A stretch of 50,415 bases of DNA. It comes from an uncultured Ruminococcus sp. (GTDB lineage: Bacteria; Bacillota; Clostridia; Oscillospirales; Acutalibacteraceae). The notes beneath the pieces were generated by a model, which saw only the letters and a list, made by a program, of their open reading frames with translations, did not search any database and was not told the DNA's origin. Position numbers and translations under genes: made by a program. The stretch lies in the NCBI GenBank assembly GCA_902802795.1, contig CADCNI010000031.1, forward strand, positions 1-50,415, read 5' to 3'. The first letter of the stretch is position 1; every line of letters starts with the position of its first letter. Positions 49,175 through 50,415 of the stretch are shown here, piece by piece.

Positions 49175-49507
49175 ATGGCTTCCAGCGAGGAATTTGTACG
49201 CTTTGTCTGTGATCAGATGGGTCGCGCGGGAAAGATTTCTTACAGAAAAATGTTCGGGGATTACGGCGTTTACTGTGACGGAAAGATCTTCGCGCTAATC
49301 TGTGACAATCGGCTGTTTGTCAAGATAACCAAGGCGGGCGGGGTGATCTGGCCTGATTTGCCGCAGGAAGCACCCTATGAGGGAGCTAAGCAGCATTTTG
49401 CGGTGGATGATGTGGAGGACGCAGAAAAATTATCCGCATTGGTGACGGCTACCTGTTCGGAGCTTCCGCTGCCAAAGCAGAAAAAGAGCAAGGAGAAAAA
49501 GGAATGA
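49175..49507 (+). CDS. TfoX/Sxy N-terminal domain protein
   Basis: 110 aa. The TfoX-N core is plain: SYRKMFGDYGVYCDGKIFAL, RLFVKITKAG and EAPYEGAKQHFAVDDVEDAE. The C-terminal helical half found in proteobacterial Sxy is missing, and a Lys-rich tail is present instead. Stand-alone TfoX-N proteins are common in Firmicutes and their link to competence is not shown. The stop overlaps the next start by 4 nt. Confidence 0.9.
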   Translation: MASSEEFVRFVCDQMGRAGKISYRKMFGDYGVYCDGKIFALICDNRLFVKITKAGGVIWPDLPQEAPYEGAKQHFAVDDVEDAEKLSALVTATCSELPLPKQKKSKEKKE

Positions 49508-49875
49508 AGCAGCTATTATATGGCGTGAAGCTGATGTACCGATATATGGTAGGCGGAGAAGTCTATTATGAAGAGTCCGTCCTTCGTGTGCGGGCGTCTT
49601 CCTTTGATGATGCGATGGAAAAGGCGGAGGAATATGCCGACAGTCTGATAGACAGGAATCATATCAATCCGTTCGGACTGGAAGTGCGGGAATCGGTGTG
49701 CGATGTGATGGACTGTTTTCTCATGCAGGAAAGCGGCGGCGAGATCGAGGAAGTGTATTCCGCCTTTCACCGGAACCGAACCGATTTGTCAGAGAACGAA
49801 TATATAGAAATGATGTTTGACGAGTGCAGCGAGGAAGAACTGCAAAGTCTGCGCTATTGGGAATTTAACGATTAA
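49504..49875 (+). CDS. DUF4288 domain protein
   Basis: 123 aa. LLYGVKLMYRYMVGGEVYYE, the aromatic-rich opening, followed by SVLRVRASSFDDAMEKAEEY and EVRESVCDVMDCFLMQESGG, fits DUF4288. The function is unknown; such genes sit in varied, often defence-like contexts. The ATGA overlap with the TfoX-N gene suggests coupled translation. Confidence 0.82.
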   Translation: MKQLLYGVKLMYRYMVGGEVYYEESVLRVRASSFDDAMEKAEEYADSLIDRNHINPFGLEVRESVCDVMDCFLMQESGGEIEEVYSAFHRNRTDLSENEYIEMMFDECSEEELQSLRYWEFND

Positions 49876-49969
49876 AAGCGTCGTTGTGCAGGAAGTGGAA
49901 AATAAGTAGAAGAAAAATGGAGTTTCTGCACAAAGATGAAAAATAGGGCGAAAAAACGGAAAATAAAGC

Positions 49970-49998
49970 TTGACAAAGGGGGAGTGGTGTGGTAAGAT
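49970..49998 (+). promoter_or_regulatory. rRNA promoter P1
   Basis: TTGACA at 49970-49975, a 17-bp spacer and TAAGAT at 49993-49998, followed by AAGCTGTCGC. First of three similarly built promoters facing the right edge. Confidence 0.85.
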
Positions 49999-50133
49999 AG
50001 TGAAGCTGTCGCGGAAAGCGAGGCACGAAAAAGAGACTGGCAGCCGCCCAGGAGAGGGAATCGAGCGCAGTTTCGGAAGTCGTGCGAAAGCGGAGTTGAG
50101 CGCAAACAAGATTTGAAAAATCGAAAAAAACAC

Positions 50134-50162
50134 TTGACAAAGCGAGCCGGATGTGATACAAT
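50134..50162 (+). promoter_or_regulatory. rRNA promoter P2
   Basis: TTGACA at 50134-50139, a 17-bp spacer and TACAAT at 50157-50162, again followed by AAGCTGTCGC. Confidence 0.88.
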
Positions 50163-50250
50163 TACAAAGCTGTCGCAAAGAAACGGTTGTCGAAAAGGTA
50201 CGAAAAAAGCACTGATTCAAAAGAAATTTTGAAAAAGATGAAAAAAGGAC

Positions 50251-50279
50251 TTGACAAACGGGATTCGATGTGATAGAAT
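50251..50279 (+). promoter_or_regulatory. rRNA promoter P3
   Basis: TTGACA at 50251-50256, a 17-bp spacer and TAGAAT at 50274-50279, followed by AAAGCTCGCAGGTCGC. Confidence 0.88.
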
Positions 50280-50324
50280 AAAAAAGCTCGCAGGTCGCGA
50301 ACGAAAGCGAGCGAGCGGACAGAA

Positions 50325-50415
50325 CCTTGAAAATTAAACAACGTAAACTAAGAATTAACCTGTAATTCCTTGAGAACCGTTCTGAAAAGAACGGGTACTC
50401 AAAAAAGACGAACAA
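50325..50415 (+). other. rRNA operon leader with BoxA-like sequence and processing stem
   Basis: CCTTGAAAATTAAACA (50325-50340) matches the sequence commonly found just before 16S rRNA genes in Clostridia and resembles an antitermination BoxA. A hairpin follows: TTGAG ... CCGTTCT, loop GAAA, AGAACGG ... CTCAA (50370-50402). The 16S gene should begin shortly beyond the window; no mature rRNA sequence is visible here. Confidence 0.75.

Noticed and set aside
1-50415. tRNA genes
   Set aside because: I looked for T-loop signatures (GGTTCGAATC and variants) with acceptor stems on both strands and found none I could support by eye.

Overview
The window looks like chromosome of a low-to-mid GC gut Clostridia bacterium of the Ruminococcaceae/Oscillospiraceae type. 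Supporting signs are the HrcA/CIRCE-controlled hrcA-grpE-dnaK cluster, a type III glutamine synthetase, IreB, a Bce-type peptide-resistance module, NrdG, many TTG starts with strong Shine-Dalgarno sites, and a triple tandem rRNA promoter at the right edge. The lineage is inferred from gene content only; no rRNA body lies inside the window.

Layout. 1-700 is a repeat-rich, gene-poor stretch. 736-3697 is a short + strand run: unknown protein, membrane-anchored L,D-transpeptidase, unknown membrane protein, nrdG. A small helical protein follows (3791-4270), then the heat-shock block hrcA-grpE-dnaK (CIRCE at 4415-4441) and dnaJ with its own promoter. Between the 3' ends of dnaJ and rpsI (9856-13713) lies a foreign island. 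It is cut into two segments by three copies of a 15-bp sequence that is the 3' end of rpsI. It carries a PIN-type toxin-antitoxin pair, an AT-rich acyltransferase, TnpV and a beheaded MobV relaxase, and no integrase. rpsI and an unusually short rplM follow on the minus strand, then a lipoprotein and glnN (minus).

18.4-24.7 kb holds a PadR/DUF1048 pair and a BceAB-RS-type ABC transporter with its two-component system. 24.8-30.1 kb is housekeeping and small genes (YbaK, SMI1/KNR4, IreB, NAD(P)HX repair). sbcCD is on the minus strand at 30.2-34.4 kb. Then come a lipoprotein, a MATE exporter, an AraC regulator, and a TrmB-like regulator with a PfkB kinase under a perfect 35-nt palindrome. uvrC, rsmD, coaD and a coiled-coil protein follow, then two paralogous NlpC/P60 hydrolases, an O-acetylhomoserine sulfhydrylase, a patatin, TfoX-N and DUF4288 proteins, and three tandem rRNA promoters.

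The most novel feature is a family of small non-coding elements (about 112-156 bp) with 12-15 bp terminal inverted repeats, each flanked by TA. Four copies are present at 328, 26191, 39136 and 44252. An unoccupied copy of the target sequence at 18336 shows directly that insertion duplicated TA. Inside is a hairpin with an invariant GCCA loop whose stem pairs, and also the terminal repeats, change in a compensating way between copies. One copy supplies the stop codon of the TrmB-like gene and separates it from the PfkB kinase. At least three further repeat families lie between genes.
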